A stretch of 50,259 bases of DNA from Bacteroidales bacterium (GCA_017561865.1 JAFZBH010000001.1:1-50259), one strand, 5' to 3'. Counted from the first letter of the stretch, positions 33,101 through 42,064 are shown. Notes: generated by a model not told the origin, from the sequence alone. A program made the numbers and translations.

Positions 33101-34071
33101 AATATCAACACGCCCTCCCCCCGTTCGGAAAGGGTCTCGGTCCAGTGGCAGAGCTGGTTGGTCTTGCCCTGTCCCGCCTCGCCCGGCAGGGGGAAGATGA
33201 TGCGGTCGGAGTCCAGGAAGTCCTGGTAGGCACGGCTCAGGGCGTCCCGCTCGACGAATTGCTCGCGGTTGTATTTCTTCTGCGAATAGATGTCGGCCAT
33301 ATAGGCCCGGGAGGCCTCCTGCATGGCGTCTACCAGCTCGCTCCAATTGAGGTCCTTGGCGATGTCGAACGAAGGGAGAAGGGCCTGCATCCAGGCGTCG
33401 AAGGCCGGATTCAGCTCCGCTGTCGAGATGGAGAGCGCGTTCTCGTCGGTGGAGACGAAGGCGGCCAGTTCGTCGTTCAGGGTCTGGAAAACGTACTCGT
33501 AGCCCTGCTCGGAGCGGTGAACGAGCGGGTATAGATCCTTCTCCAGGTCCACGCCGCACGAGCCGATGGCATCCAGGGCGGCGGCGAACTGCTCCGCCCG
33601 GTCCGAGAGCTGGGTGCAGACTTCCCGGTAATGGCTGTCGGAGAGGGTGGTGCCGTGACCTTTGTAACGGTTGCGGAGCTGCACGACGCCGCTCTCCCCC
33701 TTGGACGGGAGGAAAATGTTCTTCTTCCGTCCGGCCACGCCCCCGATGCTGCGGGCGAATGCGTTGTCCGGGAAGCGCCTGGCCGCCTCCGTGGCGAGCG
33801 GAGAGAGGATGTCGTTGACCCAGTCGCCGAAGCTGAGCGGCCGTTTGACATCAATTTTCCGGACGGCCTGCAGCACGCCGTCTGCGGGCGGGGTCCCATC
33901 CTGCAACACTTCCCGGCGGAACATCGCCAGGAGGACCACCGAGGTGTAAGCGGCACCGGTCTCGAGGAAGTCCAGCAGATAGTTCATGGCACGGAACCAG
34001 CTGCCCGCGTCCAGGTTCTTCCTGGCTTCGTCCAGGGGATGGGATAAAGTGTATGGGAGGGACGTATTCAC
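30133..34071 (-). CDS. STAND/NACHT-like P-loop ATPase with HEPN-like N-terminal segment
   Basis: A 1312-aa protein without signal or membrane segments. Residues 1-200 are mostly helical and contain VVQLRNRYKGHGTTL (129-143), which fits the HEPN RNase pattern (R, polar, x4, H). Then a P-loop ATPase: Walker A FPLPGEAGQGKTNQL (GEAGQGKT, 297-304), Walker B KVYIFFDAVNET (D373) and an R-containing sensor strand RLLFTCRNYTW (411-420), which is the STAND order. The remaining 700 residues are helical and repeat-like (TEVRNNACMQAYYV, FIYERFLEYLLARAY), suited to sensing. Together this resembles bacterial STAND sensors used in signalling or antiphage defence, but I recognise no named family. The GTG at 34071 is set by the -7 box 4 nt upstream; a TTG at 34113 would add 14 residues. 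Confidence 0.7.
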   Translation of the reverse strand: MNTSLPYTLSHPLDEARKNLDAGSWFRAMNYLLDFLETGAAYTSVVLLAMFRREVLQDGTPPADGVLQAVRKIDVKRPLSFGDWVNDILSPLATEAARRFPDNAFARSIGGVAGRKKNIFLPSKGESGVVQLRNRYKGHGTTLSDSHYREVCTQLSDRAEQFAAALDAIGSCGVDLEKDLYPLVHRSEQGYEYVFQTLNDELAAFVSTDENALSISTAELNPAFDAWMQALLPSFDIAKDLNWSELVDAMQEASRAYMADIYSQKKYNREQFVERDALSRAYQDFLDSDRIIFPLPGEAGQGKTNQLCHWTETLSERGEGVLIFAGAGFADINLEESLRQVFHLSPRKKMDSYIGRINALAAEAGKKVYIFFDAVNETIAYPGITEGMSGPLMLYRDIYRLFGRRELNCVRLLFTCRNYTWINELVPEQARQDPAVFFSPGDEGGASVRGFTDSEVRKAYAVYGELFQMETPFDSLKRGCVLRLKDPLMLKIACTNYLGKELPDSHGEYTSLSLFARMLEDISHSYAGRGQVRILQEIARYMLDKYAGGEPVDSILMDDLKAALDDPSLPLHKAATLMFKRDGITVAFAELLNRPERPVLRMVKQTKVQFIYERFLEYLLARAYADASDDITADMVYHSLKAGAANEVFMGAMRNVLLIDYLRDGVPDTAVDLLLRYGQDFEVFSLVSGMMDVMVRELYGKELFDLERSLLLWRSEGLDAAVTEFNGICRDIETNKATDETIARHKELSGRLTPMIRLRNLAGASLIGGILLSDAHNEGLYEEDPYALLWTLMDDPVTEVRNNACMQAYYVSRRTLTLNYEPLKENITQQIVRRMFDYIRERSLPALMIRKRARNRTTTLLEAGVRLDVILIIDLLLDGRKEDRARVSELLDEIRGLFRHLTLNYTLVRILMPFFSWILRRQMTFQSVYVNNITEYSTFWQDQVVAPAPTGDGRWNRQDVSDIAPMAFLYSRYMGENASRKGEKAPSIVPFQERIVQAYKTGDSLSYFLLERLLVIFGLSDWEKTLPILTQIEGTFPGTTWADYSQMSFIYILYQMGLKLETLPAEVEEMLERNCADWTRRCRGYFKAHNSDKANPLQLYKRNVMSWYAMVWCHRHGDRPDPEGRSVPLFRQMLAEAVQARDKELLIHLVNNIAELVTDSGDIHTALDLLRLIFEQIPSRAVLDEFEADAPKRYPDTAADLISLVGNILGTAKNYFPSEVNDFLTRGVIGLHFPGIPKYKDDILSYNPSGESLADLLTHKFGNFIIWALIHEEGVDAVVSDCLKEASSTPDSAAWFDRCVRIVLRAMLNIRI

Positions 34072-34075
34072 AGGG

Positions 34076-34103
34076 TAAATATAAGCAATTATATTTATCT
34101 TTG
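34076..34103. promoter_or_regulatory. Divergent back-to-back -7 boxes, STAND ATPase / two-TM protein
   Basis: Minus-strand TATATTTA (34083-34076; last base off consensus) ends 4 nt before the GTG of the ATPase. Plus-strand TATCTTTG (34096-34103) lies 24 nt before the ATG of the membrane protein. They are 12 bp apart, so the two genes share one regulatory region. Confidence 0.5.
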
Positions 34104-34127
34104 TGCAGACCAAACGTTCCGAACGAC

Positions 34128-35351
34128 ATGAATGTAAGCAATACCGCCTTCCTTTGCGGCTATTTCACCGCCGCCGGGACGGCGTCCTTGCCCGCCGGCT
34201 GGACGCCCGTGGCCGTCGATGCCGCGAAGGAAGCCCTCCTGCGCAAGTTTTACTTCCCTGAATTCGTGGACTTCCATACCCGGGAGGTCCGCTGCTTCAC
34301 GCTCCCGGTGGATCGGGATGTCACGCTGTCGCTCCGTTCCGGGGCGGAACTGCCTTTCCGCGTGGAAGAGCTGCGGCTGTGGCTGATGCCCTGTTCGCTT
34401 GCGATTTTTGCCGTCAAGACCGTTTTTGCCGACCAGCCTTTCGACGCCGTTACGGAAGTGCTGAACACGCTTCGCAACTGTTCTTTCTACGGGAACGCCT
34501 CCCTGGGCGGCTTTATGGATGCGGCGATTCATCCCCTCAACGACCTGTATGCGGCGCTGGGCGGCCTGACACTTCCCGCCGACGGCAGTTATGCCCACCT
34601 GGTGGAAAACGGCAACAAATTCAAGATTTTCCAGATCATCACCTCCCCGGACTGTCCCGCCGGATACGAAGAGCGCAACCGTCTGCTGTATGCCGCAGGT
34701 ACGGTGTCCCGCTACGAGGCTGAGCCGCCGTTCTCGACCGACCCGGCGTACTACGGGCAATTGATGAAGGCACACCGCCTGGGCGTCTTCTCCTCCTGGA
34801 CGGCCCTTGCATTGCTGGACACGGTCACCTTCCTCGGCGGCGAGGTATCCCCCTTCCAGCAGGGCATATGGACGGAAGACTATTTCGGCAGGATTTATAT
34901 CTACGAACTCTTCCGGAAATGCTTCCTCTACCACCACAACCTCCTCTTCCGCACCGGAAAACGGGATCCTGTCGTACTGCAGGAAGAACTGACCGACTTC
35001 GAACGCCGCTACACCTTTACCTCCGTCAGCTACAATTTCCTCCCGGCCGAAGTGGACGAAGCCATGGTCCGCGGCCTGGGGCTGGAAAAGGAAGAGGCGT
35101 CGCTCGGCCGGCTCGTCGCGCAGGAAGTGACGGCGCGCGAGGAGGAATCCGCCGGGAAACGGGACCGATTCCTGCTGTTCCTGACCTGCCTGGCTTCCCT
35201 GTCGGCGGTGTGGGACATTTCCTGCCTCCTGGACGAGCTGATCAACTATGAGCACACCTTCTCCGTAGCCAACTGGGGCTACAGGCTGTTCTCCGCCGTG
35301 CTCCTCTTGCTGATCGCCTTCGTGGCCTGGCGTTCCGGGAAAAAGAAATAG
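34128..35351 (+). CDS. Unknown protein with two C-terminal membrane helices (CorA-like topology)
   Basis: A 407-aa protein. Residues 1-340 look soluble; the early part (YFPEFVDFHTREVRCFTLP, LRLWLMPCSLAIFAVKTVF) reads as beta-strands and the later part (VLQEELTDFERRYTF, EVDEAMVRGLGLEKEEASLGRLVAQEV) as long helices. Two hydrophobic helices end the protein (about 347-364 and 386-402) followed by a short positive tail (WRSGKKK). This domain order is that of CorA-superfamily proteins, but the GMN pore motif is absent. Its position, head-to-head with the STAND ATPase and sharing a 56-bp promoter region, suggests that the two work together, perhaps as a sensor and a membrane effector. I do not recognise a family. 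Confidence 0.5.
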   Translation: MNVSNTAFLCGYFTAAGTASLPAGWTPVAVDAAKEALLRKFYFPEFVDFHTREVRCFTLPVDRDVTLSLRSGAELPFRVEELRLWLMPCSLAIFAVKTVFADQPFDAVTEVLNTLRNCSFYGNASLGGFMDAAIHPLNDLYAALGGLTLPADGSYAHLVENGNKFKIFQIITSPDCPAGYEERNRLLYAAGTVSRYEAEPPFSTDPAYYGQLMKAHRLGVFSSWTALALLDTVTFLGGEVSPFQQGIWTEDYFGRIYIYELFRKCFLYHHNLLFRTGKRDPVVLQEELTDFERRYTFTSVSYNFLPAEVDEAMVRGLGLEKEEASLGRLVAQEVTAREEESAGKRDRFLLFLTCLASLSAVWDISCLLDELINYEHTFSVANWGYRLFSAVLLLLIAFVAWRSGKKK

Positions 35352-35358
35352 ATCGTCC

Positions 35359-36651
35359 TTAGCGGCGTCTGCGGTGTGTTTTCTTCTTTCTGCTGAAGTG
35401 GCGGTACAACGCGGCGGCCACGAGGACAGCGACGACCGCGCTGATGACGATGACCGTCATCGCGTTGGCGTCATCCCCTTTCACGCGGCTCCACATCGTG
35501 ATGAGGGCCTCTGTACGGTCGCCCCAGTCGTGCGCGATCGCTGAACGCTCGATGTCCGCGCGGTCCGGATACAGGACGCGGTTGGTCCGGACGGCGGTGG
35601 CCTCGGGACCGAAGAAGTAGCTCAGGTCGACCGGCTCGTAGCTGTCGTCGGTGAAAGCCTCGAGCACTTCCGGCGCGGCGTTGCAGGACACGTAGCCCGT
35701 CTCCTTGATGTTGCGGATGACGATGTCCGGCCGGTTCATGAAGTTGATCCAATAGCTGGCCGCCTTGGGATTCCGGGCGTACTTGGGGATCACCCAGCCG
35801 TCGAAGAAGACCGTGAAGCCCTCCTTGGGGAAAGAGAAGTCGATGTCCACGCCCAGCGGGGCGGCCTGCTCGGCGGCCCAGACGCCGTCGCCGCTCCAGT
35901 TCAGGCTGATCCAGCCGCGCTCGAGGATCAGCTGGTCCTTGCCGAAATCGGCCTCCCAGCCCGCCACGAGCGGCTTGACCTCGTTCAGGTAGGCTTCGAC
36001 GTCGGCGAGCGCCTGGTCGGAGGAGTCGTGCATCAACTCGTCGAGGGTCACCTTGCCGGACTTGAGCTCGTCCTGGCGGAGGAAGATGAGGACCTGGGAG
36101 AAGACGTCGCGGGCGTCCTCCTTCATGAACATCTTGCCTTCGAACTTGGGGTTGCGGAAGATGTCCCAGGTGGAGGCTTCCTCGGCGGTGACGTATTTGG
36201 CGTTGTAGATGATGCCGACCGTGCCCCACATATAGCCTACGGCATAGTCGTTGGCGTTCTTGCCGTCGCCCTCGAGCTTGTCGAAGCAGTCGCGCACATA
36301 GGGCGAAAGATACTGGTCGATATAGTCGGGCGTGTCACCGAAATCGTGGCTGATCGGCAGCAGCAGGTCCTTCTTGAGCATACGCTCAATGATGTAGTCG
36401 GACGGGCAGACGACGTCGAAATCTTCCTGCCCCTTCTCGATCTTGGAGAGCATCGTCTCATTGACGTCGAAGGTCTGGAGGATGACCTTGACCGGCTCGC
36501 CGGTCTGCTCCTGGTACCACTGCTCGAATTCTTCGATGGCGGTGACGTCCACGTAGTCGGACCAGTTGTACACTTTCAAGGTGTGCTCGCGGTCGGTGCC
36601 GCAGGCGCACAGGATCGCGGCGGCCGCCAGGAGGAGGATAGATTTTTTCAT
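35359..36651 (-). CDS. potD: Polyamine ABC transporter substrate-binding lipoprotein
   Basis: A 430-aa PotD-type spermidine/putrescine-binding protein. It starts with a lipoprotein signal (KKSILLLAAAAILCACG) and has the family segments LKVYNWSDYVDVTAIEEFE, DVVCPSDYIIERM, GYMWGTVGIIYNAKYV and FFDGWVIPKYARNPKAASYWINFMNRPD. It carries an additional C-terminal membrane helix (AMTVIVISAVVAVLVAAALYRHF) with a strongly basic tail, so it may be anchored at both ends. It overlaps potC by 4 nt and is the last gene of the omp-potA-potB-potC-potD operon. Convergent with the two-TM gene, 7 nt away. Confidence 0.9.
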   Translation of the reverse strand: MKKSILLLAAAAILCACGTDREHTLKVYNWSDYVDVTAIEEFEQWYQEQTGEPVKVILQTFDVNETMLSKIEKGQEDFDVVCPSDYIIERMLKKDLLLPISHDFGDTPDYIDQYLSPYVRDCFDKLEGDGKNANDYAVGYMWGTVGIIYNAKYVTAEEASTWDIFRNPKFEGKMFMKEDARDVFSQVLIFLRQDELKSGKVTLDELMHDSSDQALADVEAYLNEVKPLVAGWEADFGKDQLILERGWISLNWSGDGVWAAEQAAPLGVDIDFSFPKEGFTVFFDGWVIPKYARNPKAASYWINFMNRPDIVIRNIKETGYVSCNAAPEVLEAFTDDSYEPVDLSYFFGPEATAVRTNRVLYPDRADIERSAIAHDWGDRTEALITMWSRVKGDDANAMTVIVISAVVAVLVAAALYRHFSRKKKTHRRRR

Positions 36652-37445
36652 TCGCTTTTTTGCATTTTGGCCTGCCGGACGTTGATGAAAAGCAGCAGGA
36701 CCAGGATTATCAGGAATATGAGGGTCATCAGCGGGCGCAGTTCGGGCGTGAGGCCGCCTTTGCGCGCATCCGCGTAGATATAGGTCGAGAGGGTTTCCAG
36801 GCCGATGGTGCCGCGGGTGAAGAAGGTCACGGCGAAGTCGTCCAGGGACATCGTGAACGCGAGGATGAAGCCGGAGATCATCCCGGGTCGCAGCTGCGGG
36901 ATGAGCACCTTCCAGAGGGCCTGGGACGGCGTGGCGCCGAGGTCCAGGGCGGCTTCGTAAGTGTTGGGGTTCATCTGCCGGAGCTTGGGCAGCACGCTCA
37001 GCACGACATAGGGCGTGCCGAAGGAGATGTGCGACAGGATCACGGACAGGTAGCCCTGGGTGAAGTGCAGGAAGATGAACAGCAGGAAGAGCGACACGCC
37101 CGTGATGACATCCGGATTGATCATCGGGATGTTGTTCAGGAACGTCAGGGCCCGCCTGCCCCGGCCGCTCATATTGTGCAGGCCGATGGCCGCTATGGTG
37201 CCGAGCAGCATCGAGACGGCGGCGCTCACGAGCGCGATGAGCAGCGTGTTCTCCACGGCGGCGATAAGCGAGGAACTCCCCTGCATCTGTCCGGTGAAGA
37301 GGTTCTGGTACAGACGGGTGGAGAAGCCGTTCCAGCGGCCCATCACCTTGCCTTCGGTGAAGGAGAACACCGCGATGAAGACCAGCGGGGCGTACAGCAG
37401 GACCATCAGGATCCAGATGTAGCATTGTGCCAGGAACTTCTTCAT
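36648..37445 (-). CDS. potC: Polyamine ABC transporter permease PotC
   Basis: A 265-aa inner-membrane protein with six predicted helices and the EAA loop of binding-protein-dependent permeases: YEAALDLGATPSQALWKVLIPQLRPGMISGFILAFTMSLDDFAVTFF. The first segment (CYIWILMVLLYAPLVFIAVFSF) and SLSRDFAVTxF-like end fit PotC. Together with PotB it forms the channel for polyamine entry powered by PotA. Its stop overlaps the potD start, and it starts 4 nt after potB. Confidence 0.92.
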   Translation of the reverse strand: MKKFLAQCYIWILMVLLYAPLVFIAVFSFTEGKVMGRWNGFSTRLYQNLFTGQMQGSSSLIAAVENTLLIALVSAAVSMLLGTIAAIGLHNMSGRGRRALTFLNNIPMINPDVITGVSLFLLFIFLHFTQGYLSVILSHISFGTPYVVLSVLPKLRQMNPNTYEAALDLGATPSQALWKVLIPQLRPGMISGFILAFTMSLDDFAVTFFTRGTIGLETLSTYIYADARKGGLTPELRPLMTLIFLIILVLLLFINVRQAKMQKSE

Positions 37446-37449
37446 ACGC

Positions 37450-38214
37450 CTAGATCAGCGCCTCCTCCGCTTCTTTCCGGCCGCCGGTGAACATCGTGCT
37501 GATGCCGATGATCACGAGCATGATGAGCGCCAGGGCGGCGCCGTAATTCCACATCGAGGAGTTGATGTTCTCCTGGATGATGGTACCGAAAAGCTTGATC
37601 TTGTTGTTGGTCAGGAACTCCGAGATGGCGAAGGTGCTCACGGTCGGCATGAAGACCATCAGCACGCCGCTGGCGACGCCGGGCATCGACAGCGGGACGG
37701 TCACCTTCCAGAATACCTTCCACGGGGTGGCGCCCAGGTCCTGGGCGGCTTCCGCGTAGGATTTGTCCATCTTGTTGAGCACGTTGTAGATCGGGTAGAT
37801 CATGAACGGCAGGTAGTCGTAGACCATGCCGAAAAGGAGCGTTCCCTTGCCCAGCGGGATGCCGAACATCCCGAAGAGCTCGGCTGTGGCCAGGGTCCTC
37901 ATCAGGGCGTTGATCCACATCGGAAGGATGAACAGCACGATGGTGACCGCGCTGCGGTTGAGCTCCTTGTTCGCGAGGATCCAGGCGGCCGGGTAGCCCA
38001 ACAGGATGCAGATCAGCGTGTTCTCGATGGCGACTTCGATGGACACGGCGAAGGTGCCGAGCGCATCGGAGTCGGAGAAGAAGCGCGTGATGTTCGCGAG
38101 CGTGAAATGGCCGGATCCGTCCTGCAGGGCGTACACGAGGATGAGCAGCAGGGGCAGCACCACGAAGACGCCCAGGAAGATCGCATAAGGGATGCTCCAG
38201 TGGCTACGCTTCAT
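37450..38214 (-). CDS. potB: Polyamine ABC transporter permease PotB
   Basis: A 254-aa inner-membrane protein with six helices. Signatures: [27 protein letters not shown] at the N-terminus, [13 protein letters not shown], and the EAA loop [49 protein letters not shown]. The reading frame overlaps the potA end by 11 nt, indicating tight translational coupling. Confidence 0.92.
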   Translation of the reverse strand: MKRSHWSIPYAIFLGVFVVLPLLLILVYALQDGSGHFTLANITRFFSDSDALGTFAVSIEVAIENTLICILLGYPAAWILANKELNRSAVTIVLFILPMWINALMRTLATAELFGMFGIPLGKGTLLFGMVYDYLPFMIYPIYNVLNKMDKSYAEAAQDLGATPWKVFWKVTVPLSMPGVASGVLMVFMPTVSTFAISEFLTNNKIKLFGTIIQENINSSMWNYGAALALIMLVIIGISTMFTGGRKEAEEALI

Positions 38215-39595
38215 TCCGCTTGCTGATCTTGAGGTCCTCCGGGGCGAAATTGATGCCCACCAGGTCGCCCTTGTCCCAGATGTCGTCGGTGTCGACCCAC
38301 AGGTGGTCGCCGTCCTCGGTGAGGATGGTCAGGTGATAGTGGTCGCCCTTGTAGAGCAGGAAATGCACTTCGCCGGCGAGTTCGCCCTCTTCCTGGTGGT
38401 CGAGCAGGTCCACCTTGTCGAAAGCCACTTCCACCCGGACCTTGTCGCCGGCCTTCAGGCCCGCCTGCGGGAGGCACTCGAAGGTGCCGCCGAGCATCTC
38501 GACGTGCGTCTCGTCGGCCATCTCGCCTTCGAAAGTGTTGCAGGTGCGCTCCTTGCGCATCACCTGGATGTCGTCGGGGTCGATGTACAGGCGCACGACG
38601 CTGTCCACGGGATAGGCGTCGTAGTCCTGGATCATCAGCTCGTAGCCGGTGTCGGTGTCGACGTACATCTCATAGTGGACGCCCTTGAAGGTGCAGGAAC
38701 GCACGGTGGCGGTGAACTGGGTCTTTTCCTCCTTCTTGGTGAAGTAGATGTCCTCCGGGCGGACGACGACGTCCACCGGGTTGTTCTCGCCGAAGCCTTC
38801 GTCCACGCAGTCGAACTCGTGGCCGATGAAGGAGACCCGGCGGTCGCGTATCATCGTGCCGTTCAGGATGTTGCTCTCGCCGATGAAGTCGGCGACGAAA
38901 GAGTTGACAGGCTCGTTGTATACCTCGGTCGGGGTGCCGATCTGCTGGATGCGGCCTTCGTCCATGACCACGATGGTGTCGGACAGGGTCAGGGCTTCCT
39001 CCTGGTCGTGGGTGACATAGATGAAGGTGATGCCGAGTTCGCGGTGCATTTCCTTCAGCTCGATCTGCATATCCTTGCGGAGCTTGAGGTCGAGGGCCGC
39101 GAGCGGCTCGTCCAGAAGCAGGATCTCGGGCTGGTTCACGAGGGCTCTCGCGATGGCCACGCGCTGCTGCTGTCCGCCGGACAGGGAGTCCACGTCGCGC
39201 TCCTCGTAGTCTGTCATGGAGACCAGCTTGAGGACCTTGCGGACGCGCTGGTCGATCTCTTCGGAGGGGACTTTGCGGAGCTTGAGCCCGAAGGCGATGT
39301 TGTCGTAGACGTCCAGATGCGGGAAAAGCGCATAGCGCTGGAACACCGTGTTGAACGGCCGCTTGTAGGGCGGAATGCCGGAGATGTCCTTGCCGTCGAG
39401 GAGGATCTCCCCCTCGTCCGGAGCCAGGAAACCGGCGATCAGGCGCAGGGTCGTGGTCTTGCCGCAACCCGAGGGCCCCAACAGCGTCACGAATTCACCC
39501 TTGCGGATGTAGAGGTTGATATTGTCGAGTATCTTCTTGTCTCCGAAGGATTTGCTGACGCCTTTGAGGTCGATGATGTGCTCGTCGCTCGCCAT
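38204..39595 (-). CDS. potA: Polyamine ABC transporter ATPase PotA
   Basis: A 463-aa ABC ATPase. Walker [17 protein letters not shown] signature [15 protein letters not shown], Walker [17 protein letters not shown] and the switch His in [14 protein letters not shown] are intact. The C-terminal part (from about residue 240) holds a TOBE-type regulatory domain and is about 85 residues longer than in E. coli PotA, with an extra acidic segment ([13 protein letters not shown] ... [18 protein letters not shown]). ATG 39595 ([17 protein letters not shown]) is chosen; a longer frame reaching back into the upstream outer-membrane gene has no support. It starts 4 nt after that gene. Confidence 0.93.
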   Translation of the reverse strand: MASDEHIIDLKGVSKSFGDKKILDNINLYIRKGEFVTLLGPSGCGKTTTLRLIAGFLAPDEGEILLDGKDISGIPPYKRPFNTVFQRYALFPHLDVYDNIAFGLKLRKVPSEEIDQRVRKVLKLVSMTDYEERDVDSLSGGQQQRVAIARALVNQPEILLLDEPLAALDLKLRKDMQIELKEMHRELGITFIYVTHDQEEALTLSDTIVVMDEGRIQQIGTPTEVYNEPVNSFVADFIGESNILNGTMIRDRRVSFIGHEFDCVDEGFGENNPVDVVVRPEDIYFTKKEEKTQFTATVRSCTFKGVHYEMYVDTDTGYELMIQDYDAYPVDSVVRLYIDPDDIQVMRKERTCNTFEGEMADETHVEMLGGTFECLPQAGLKAGDKVRVEVAFDKVDLLDHQEEGELAGEVHFLLYKGDHYHLTILTEDGDHLWVDTDDIWDKGDLVGINFAPEDLKISKRNEA

Positions 39596-39599
39596 TCCC

Positions 39600-40694
39600 C
39601 TACCAGAGTCTGAAGTTGAGCCGGTAGCGGGCTCCGACGCTGAAGGTAAAACCATCGATCAGGCTGTCGTACTCGACGAAGGCGTGCAGGCGGAGGTCAT
39701 CCGAGTCGTGCAGCGGGAAGAACTCCGCGACGGCGCCCAGGTTCCACCAGTTCGTGCCGTAGATGTCTTTCGGCGTGGTGACGACGTTGCCGAGCAGGCC
39801 GTAGTTCCAGCGCTCGGAGGGGCTGTAGTCCACGCGGCCGTGGAAGATGTTCCCGGGAAGAAGTTTGTAGCCGGTCTCGTAGGAGAAGAGGGCGCTGCTT
39901 GTCAGCCGGTCCATTTCCCAGCCGAGGCCGGATGTGTTGCTCCAGTCCAGGGTGAGGGTCCAGTCGCCGATGAAGAACTGGTTGCCCAGGGAGATGAGGA
40001 AATCGTATTCGTGCGGCGCCGAGGCGTATTCCGGGGCTTCGCGGCTCAGGACGGTGGCGCTCCACAGGGGCGAGAACCAGTCGTAGTCGCCGCTCCACTG
40101 CGCGGACCAGGTCCACAGGCCGCTGGCGAACGGGCGCTCGCCGAAGGGGGACGTGGTCATCTGCAGGCTGAAGGTGCTCAGCTCGGACGGGGTGGTCCAG
40201 GCGACCTTGCCGCCCCACTGGTAGCAGGCCAGGTCGTTCCAGAGCGGGGATGCGAGCGGCGTGTGGACGTCATAGTCGTCGTCGTCGTATTCGTGGCCGC
40301 CCGTGGTGATGCAGTCCTTGCCCAGGGTGAAGGTCCAGCTGCCGAAGGTGAGGTCGGCCTTGAGGATGTCGATGAAATTGTTGGCGTCGGAGTATCCAAG
40401 GGTCTTGAAAAGTTCGAACGCTTCAAAGTCTCCCGAGGGCCAGTCGGTAAAGGAGAACCAGTGGTTCACGACGGTCCAGGAAAAATGTTCGGATGCTCTG
40501 CCTTCGAATTGGGTGTAGATAGAAGAATTGCCAAGGTCGAATCCGGTCTCTCCAGCGGAGCGGTACCAGGTCGGGTTCAAATCCAGGCGTGAGATGACGC
40601 TGACCTCGGCGTAGTTACCGAGATCGTCAGCCTCTTGCGAGTGCGCAAGCAAGCCGAGCAGCAGCGCTGCGATCGATAAAAGGTATTTCTTCAT
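39600..40694 (-). CDS. Outer-membrane barrel protein at head of polyamine operon
   Basis: A 364-aa protein with a signal peptide ([20 protein letters not shown]) and a clear beta-barrel pattern: alternating aromatic/polar strands ([50 protein letters not shown]) and a C-terminal strand RYRLNFRLW ending in an aromatic residue. An acidic DDDDYD loop could attract cations. It is the first gene of the potA-B-C-D operon (4-nt gap), so it may be the outer-membrane pore for polyamines; that is inference. ATG 40694 is preferred over a TTG at 40700. A perfect -7 box TATCTTTG (40739-40732) lies 37 nt upstream. Confidence 0.7.
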   Translation of the reverse strand: MKKYLLSIAALLLGLLAHSQEADDLGNYAEVSVISRLDLNPTWYRSAGETGFDLGNSSIYTQFEGRASEHFSWTVVNHWFSFTDWPSGDFEAFELFKTLGYSDANNFIDILKADLTFGSWTFTLGKDCITTGGHEYDDDDYDVHTPLASPLWNDLACYQWGGKVAWTTPSELSTFSLQMTTSPFGERPFASGLWTWSAQWSGDYDWFSPLWSATVLSREAPEYASAPHEYDFLISLGNQFFIGDWTLTLDWSNTSGLGWEMDRLTSSALFSYETGYKLLPGNIFHGRVDYSPSERWNYGLLGNVVTTPKDIYGTNWWNLGAVAEFFPLHDSDDLRLHAFVEYDSLIDGFTFSVGARYRLNFRLW

Positions 40695-40731
40695 TTCCAA
40701 CCATATAAAGGGGTTTGGTGAAACTTCGGCG

Positions 40732-40760
40732 CAAAGATATACATTTTTTCAGTAAATTTG
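40732..40760. promoter_or_regulatory. Divergent back-to-back -7 boxes, polyamine operon / malY
   Basis: Minus-strand TATCTTTG (40739-40732) serves the outer-membrane/pot operon; plus-strand TAAATTTG (40753-40760) serves the aminotransferase. Both match consensus perfectly and are 13 bp apart. Confidence 0.65.
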
Positions 40761-40786
40761 GAATCCAAACCCTATTTTATCGCCTT

Positions 40787-41974
40787 ATGTACGATTTCGA
40801 CGAAGTCATTGAGCGGCGCGGTACGCGGTGCGTCAAATTCGACGCGCTCGAGGAGCGTTTCGGCCGCTCCGACCTGCTTCCGCTGTGGGTCGCGGACATG
40901 GATTTCCGCACGCCGGATTTCATCCTGGATGCGCTCCGGCGGCGCCTCGAGCATCCGGTGCTGGGTTATCCTTGCACAGGGGACGATTATTTCGAAATCG
41001 TATCGCGCTGGGTGGAGGACCTGCACGGGTGGAAGGTGCCCGCATCGTGTTTCCGTTATGTGCCGGGCATCGTGAAGGGGCTGGGATTCGCCGAGCGCTG
41101 CTTTCTGCAGAGCGGCGACGAGGTGGTGATCCAGAAACCGGTCTACCATCCGTTCCGCATCGTGACGGAGGAGTCGGGTTTCACGGTCGTGAACAATCCC
41201 CTGCGGCCGCTGTATGACGCAGAAGGCTTCCTGACCGGGTATGAGATGGACCTGGAGGATCTGGAGCGCAAGATCGGGCCGCGCACGAGGATGCTGATCC
41301 TCTGCAATCCGCACAACCCCGGGGGCGCGACTTTCCCGGCGGAAACGCTCCGCCGCCTCGCGGAAATCTGCGACCGTCACGGCCTCATCGTCCTATCGGA
41401 CGAAATCCACGCGGAGATGGTGCACGGCGGGGTGCGGCATGTGCCGTTCGCTTCGGTCAGCGAGGAGGCGGCGCGATGCAGCATCACGTTCATGGCTCCG
41501 TCCAAGACCTTCAACATCGCGGGCGTGGTGAGTTCGTATGCCATCGTGCAGGACCGGGCCCTGGCGGACAGGTTCTTCAAGTACCTGGAGTCCAACGAGA
41601 CGGACTATCCGCCCATATTCTCCGCCGAGGCGACGCGTGCGGCTTATACGCCGCAGGGCCGCGCCTGGCGGGAGGAAATGCTCGCCTATGTGCAGGGAAA
41701 CATCGATTTCGTGGACGCCTGGCTGCGCGGGCATCTGCCGCAGATCCGCGCCGTGCGCCCGCAGGCGTCGTTCCTGGTGTGGCTGGACTGCCGCAAGCTC
41801 GGACTGAGTCAGCCCGAGCTGGTGGACCTGTTCGTGAACCGGGCGCATCTGGCGCTCAACGACGGCACCGTCTTCGGCCCCGAGGGCGAAGGCTTTATGC
41901 GCCTGAATGTCGGCTGCCCGCGCTCTGTGCTGCAGAAAGCCCTCGAGGCGCTGGCCGCAGCTGTTTGGTCGTAA
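40787..41974 (+). CDS. MalY/PatB family C-S lyase or aminotransferase
   Basis: A 395-aa PLP fold type I enzyme. DLLPLWVADMDFRTPDFILDAL is the MalY/PatB signature at the N-terminus; the PLP lysine is in APSKTFNIAGVVSSYAI; LILCNPHNPGGATF and VLSDEIHAEMVHGG are also typical. Family members are cystathionine beta-lyases (cystathionine to homocysteine, pyruvate and ammonia) and a few are aminotransferases. Start ATG 40787 is preferred, being the first ATG after the promoter; a frame extending to 40715 would overlap the promoter. Followed by a strong terminator. Confidence 0.9.
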   Translation: MYDFDEVIERRGTRCVKFDALEERFGRSDLLPLWVADMDFRTPDFILDALRRRLEHPVLGYPCTGDDYFEIVSRWVEDLHGWKVPASCFRYVPGIVKGLGFAERCFLQSGDEVVIQKPVYHPFRIVTEESGFTVVNNPLRPLYDAEGFLTGYEMDLEDLERKIGPRTRMLILCNPHNPGGATFPAETLRRLAEICDRHGLIVLSDEIHAEMVHGGVRHVPFASVSEEAARCSITFMAPSKTFNIAGVVSSYAIVQDRALADRFFKYLESNETDYPPIFSAEATRAAYTPQGRAWREEMLAYVQGNIDFVDAWLRGHLPQIRAVRPQASFLVWLDCRKLGLSQPELVDLFVNRAHLALNDGTVFGPEGEGFMRLNVGCPRSVLQKALEALAAAVWS

Positions 41975-42004
41975 TCGTAAATGATTGACAGCTGGTCTGT
42001 TACA

Positions 42005-42038
42005 AAATTGCTCCGGGGAAAAAGCCCCGGAGCAATTT
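42005..42038. terminator. Bidirectional terminator
   Basis: A perfect 14-bp stem (AAATTGCTCCGGGG, 42005-42018, with CCCCGGAGCAATTT, 42025-42038) and a 6-nt A-rich loop, lying between two convergent genes. A/T ends give a short T-tract on each strand. Confidence 0.85.
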
Positions 42039-42064
42039 AGTAATATGCTGATACTCAGCTGGTT

